From Pseudomonas sediminis (GTDB lineage Bacteria; Pseudomonadota; Gammaproteobacteria; Pseudomonadales; Pseudomonadaceae): a stretch of DNA of 64,000 nucleotides. Shown here piece after piece: positions 63,086 through 64,000 of the stretch; the stretch's first letter is position 1; each line of letters starts with the position of its first letter. Under the pieces are notes generated by a model. It saw nothing but the letters and a program-made list of their open reading frames with translations. It was not told the origin of the DNA and did not search any database. The stretch lies in contig NZ_NIQU01000005.1 of the NCBI RefSeq assembly GCF_002741105.1, positions 151,149-215,148 of the forward strand, written 5' to 3'. The position numbers were made by a program, and so were the translations under genes.

Positions 63086-63763
63086 TCACTGCGCGTAGTA
63101 ATAGCCACGACTGCGCAAGGCGAGAATGCGTGGGCGGCCATCCGGGTGCGGGCCGAGCTTCTTGCGCAGGTTGCTGACGTGCATGTCCAGGCTACGGTCA
63201 TACAGCGTCAATTTGCGGCCCAGGGCGAGTTGCGCCAGGGCCTGTTTGTCCACTGGCTCGCCCGGCTGCTGCAGCAGGGCCTCCAGCAGGCGGCTTTCGG
63301 AAAGCGTCAGGGGAACGTCATGTTCGCCAATACTGACCACCCCGCGATTGGGGCTGAATCGGAGGTCTCCCAGCTCCAACTGGCTGCTTGCCGGTGCGGG
63401 CACGGTGCGGCGCAGCACAGCGCGCAGGCGTGCGGTCAGCTCGCGAGGGTCACAAGGCTTGGCCAGGTAGTCATCGGCGCCTAGCTCCAGGCCAAGGATG
63501 CGATCCAGTGGTTCGCCCCTGGCCGAGAGCATCAGCACTGGCAGTTCCGGATGCTCACCACGCAATTGCTTGAGCAGCTCCAGGCCGCTGCCGTCCGGCA
63601 ACATGACATCCAGCACCACGGCCTCAGGCGCGTGCGTGACGAGGGCCTGGCGAGCGCCGCCGGCATCGTGGCAAGCCGTGACCTGAAAGCCTTCCTGGGT
63701 CAGCCAGCGGGTAAGCAGTTCGCACAGTTCCTGATCATCATCGATCAGCAGCAGTCGGTTCAT
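63086..63763 (-). CDS. cpxR: OmpR-family response regulator CpxR
   Basis: A 225-residue two-component regulator. The receiver has acidic pocket IDDD, phosphoacceptor Asp52 (VVLDVMLPDG), Thr/Ser switch LSARGE and Lys in DDYLAKPCDPREL. The winged-helix domain contains LTLSESRLLEALLQQPGEPVDK and the recognition helix LYDRSLDMHVSNLRKKLGPH. It partners with the kinase CpxS at 61003-62331. Its ATG is three bases after the stop of the SH3/coiled-coil gene, suggesting joint transcription. A 277-base gap with the MITE-like element separates it from spy. Confidence 0.91.
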   Translation of the reverse strand: MNRLLLIDDDQELCELLTRWLTQEGFQVTACHDAGGARQALVTHAPEAVVLDVMLPDGSGLELLKQLRGEHPELPVLMLSARGEPLDRILGLELGADDYLAKPCDPRELTARLRAVLRRTVPAPASSQLELGDLRFSPNRGVVSIGEHDVPLTLSESRLLEALLQQPGEPVDKQALAQLALGRKLTLYDRSLDMHVSNLRKKLGPHPDGRPRILALRSRGYYYAQ

Positions 63764-63766
63764 GGT

Positions 63767-64000
63767 TTAGTTGATCCACTCGCGGCGGGTCTTGCGAGAA
63801 CCGCGCAACAGGGCGCCGAATACCATCGAGATCAGGCTCAGGGCGGCGCCGGCAGCGAACCAGGTCTGTTCTTCGCTGAGCAGGCGGGGTTGAGCCTGGG
63901 CCTGGCTTTCCTTGAGTTGCATGCGCAGGCGCTGGTTTTCCTGGCGCAGGCGTTGCAGTTGCACGGCGCTGCTCGCTTCCTGCTCGTTGCGCAATTGCTC
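63767..64000 (-). CDS. SH3-domain/coiled-coil membrane protein, C-terminal part (5' end outside window)
   Basis: Only about 77 C-terminal residues are visible; the frame is open to the right edge. The segment is a Gln/Leu/Arg-rich coiled coil (VQLQRLRQENQRLRMQLKES) followed by one membrane helix (WFAAGAALSLISMVFGALL) and a basic tail (RKTRREW). This matches the C terminus of the TIGR04211/YgiM-type proteins, which have an N-terminal signal peptide and SH3 domain; the SH3 part lies outside the window, so the identity is tentative. It is immediately upstream of cpxR. Confidence 0.65.
   Translation of the reverse strand, partial: EQLRNEQEASSAVQLQRLRQENQRLRMQLKESQAQAQPRLLSEEQTWFAAGAALSLISMVFGALLRGSRKTRREWIN

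Overview
The window is a 64 kb piece of a high-GC gammaproteobacterial chromosome, almost certainly a Pseudomonas. The evidence is family-level recognition plus gene order: recQ/hsbD-like/MarR/FimV-like/plpD, cyaB beside a plcP-like/glycosyltransferase pair, a cpxR-spy-cpxS cluster, gbuA with its transporters, and a complete Lap biofilm system. I recall several of these blocks from P. aeruginosa PAO1, where they lie apart. The abundant short palindromes (GTAGGAGCGGCTTTAGCCGC, GTAGGGCGGGTGCAACCC and GTAGGGTGCGCC types) suggest a relative of the P. mendocina/oleovorans/stutzeri side of the genus. Species assignment is inference. No tRNA, rRNA, CRISPR array, prophage or IS transposase was seen.

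Layout. 1-4.3 kb: 3' end of cysK, a DMT exporter, aceK, a 43-codon small ORF and an MBL hydrolase. 4.4-10 kb (minus strand): a guanidino-compound module made of guanidinobutyrase (gbuA), a YjiH-type membrane protein, a ThDP 2-oxoacid decarboxylase of the 5-guanidino-2-oxopentanoate type and an NCS1 permease. 10.1-15.2 kb (minus): an uncharacterised catabolic operon of TIM-barrel isomerase/epimerase, IPNS-type 2OG-Fe(II) oxygenase, periplasmic binding protein, fused permease-ATPase and class II aldolase, with a divergent LysR gene at 15.5 kb. The two minus-strand transcription units share a nearly identical inverted-repeat operator, so they look co-regulated. This is the best candidate for an undescribed pathway. 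16.5-18.8 kb: an Aer-like receptor and a DTW-domain tRNA modification enzyme.

19-38.7 kb: the whole Lap system in one locus. LapC, LapB and LapE form the type I secretion apparatus. A 3,688-residue LapA-type adhesin has a TAAG cleavage site, T1SS-143-type repeats, three DUF4114 modules, a perfect-length 549-bp tandem duplication, a vWA domain and RTX repeats. LapD (degenerate GGDEF/EAL c-di-GMP receptor) and LapG (Cys-His-Asp protease) follow. Established Lap biology predicts that high c-di-GMP lets LapD sequester LapG so the adhesin stays anchored, and that low c-di-GMP frees LapG to cut it.

39-48.9 kb: DUF454 and UPF0149 proteins, recQ, an HsbD-like diguanylate cyclase, a MarR regulator, a FimV-like LysM protein, the PlpD patatin/beta-barrel autotransporter and an Rdx-type thioredoxin-fold protein. 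48.9-53 kb: a DMT exporter, a CsaA-like protein, an AraC regulator, and a plcP/agt-like lipid-remodelling pair with a four-unit Pho box candidate in front. 53-64 kb: cyaB, an HD-domain protein, a DUF962 protein, an AraC regulator, two tandem trkH paralogues, a YkgJ-like protein, a nitroreductase and the Cpx-type envelope stress cluster, which carries a MITE-like 140-bp element between cpxR and spy. An SH3/coiled-coil membrane protein runs off the right edge.
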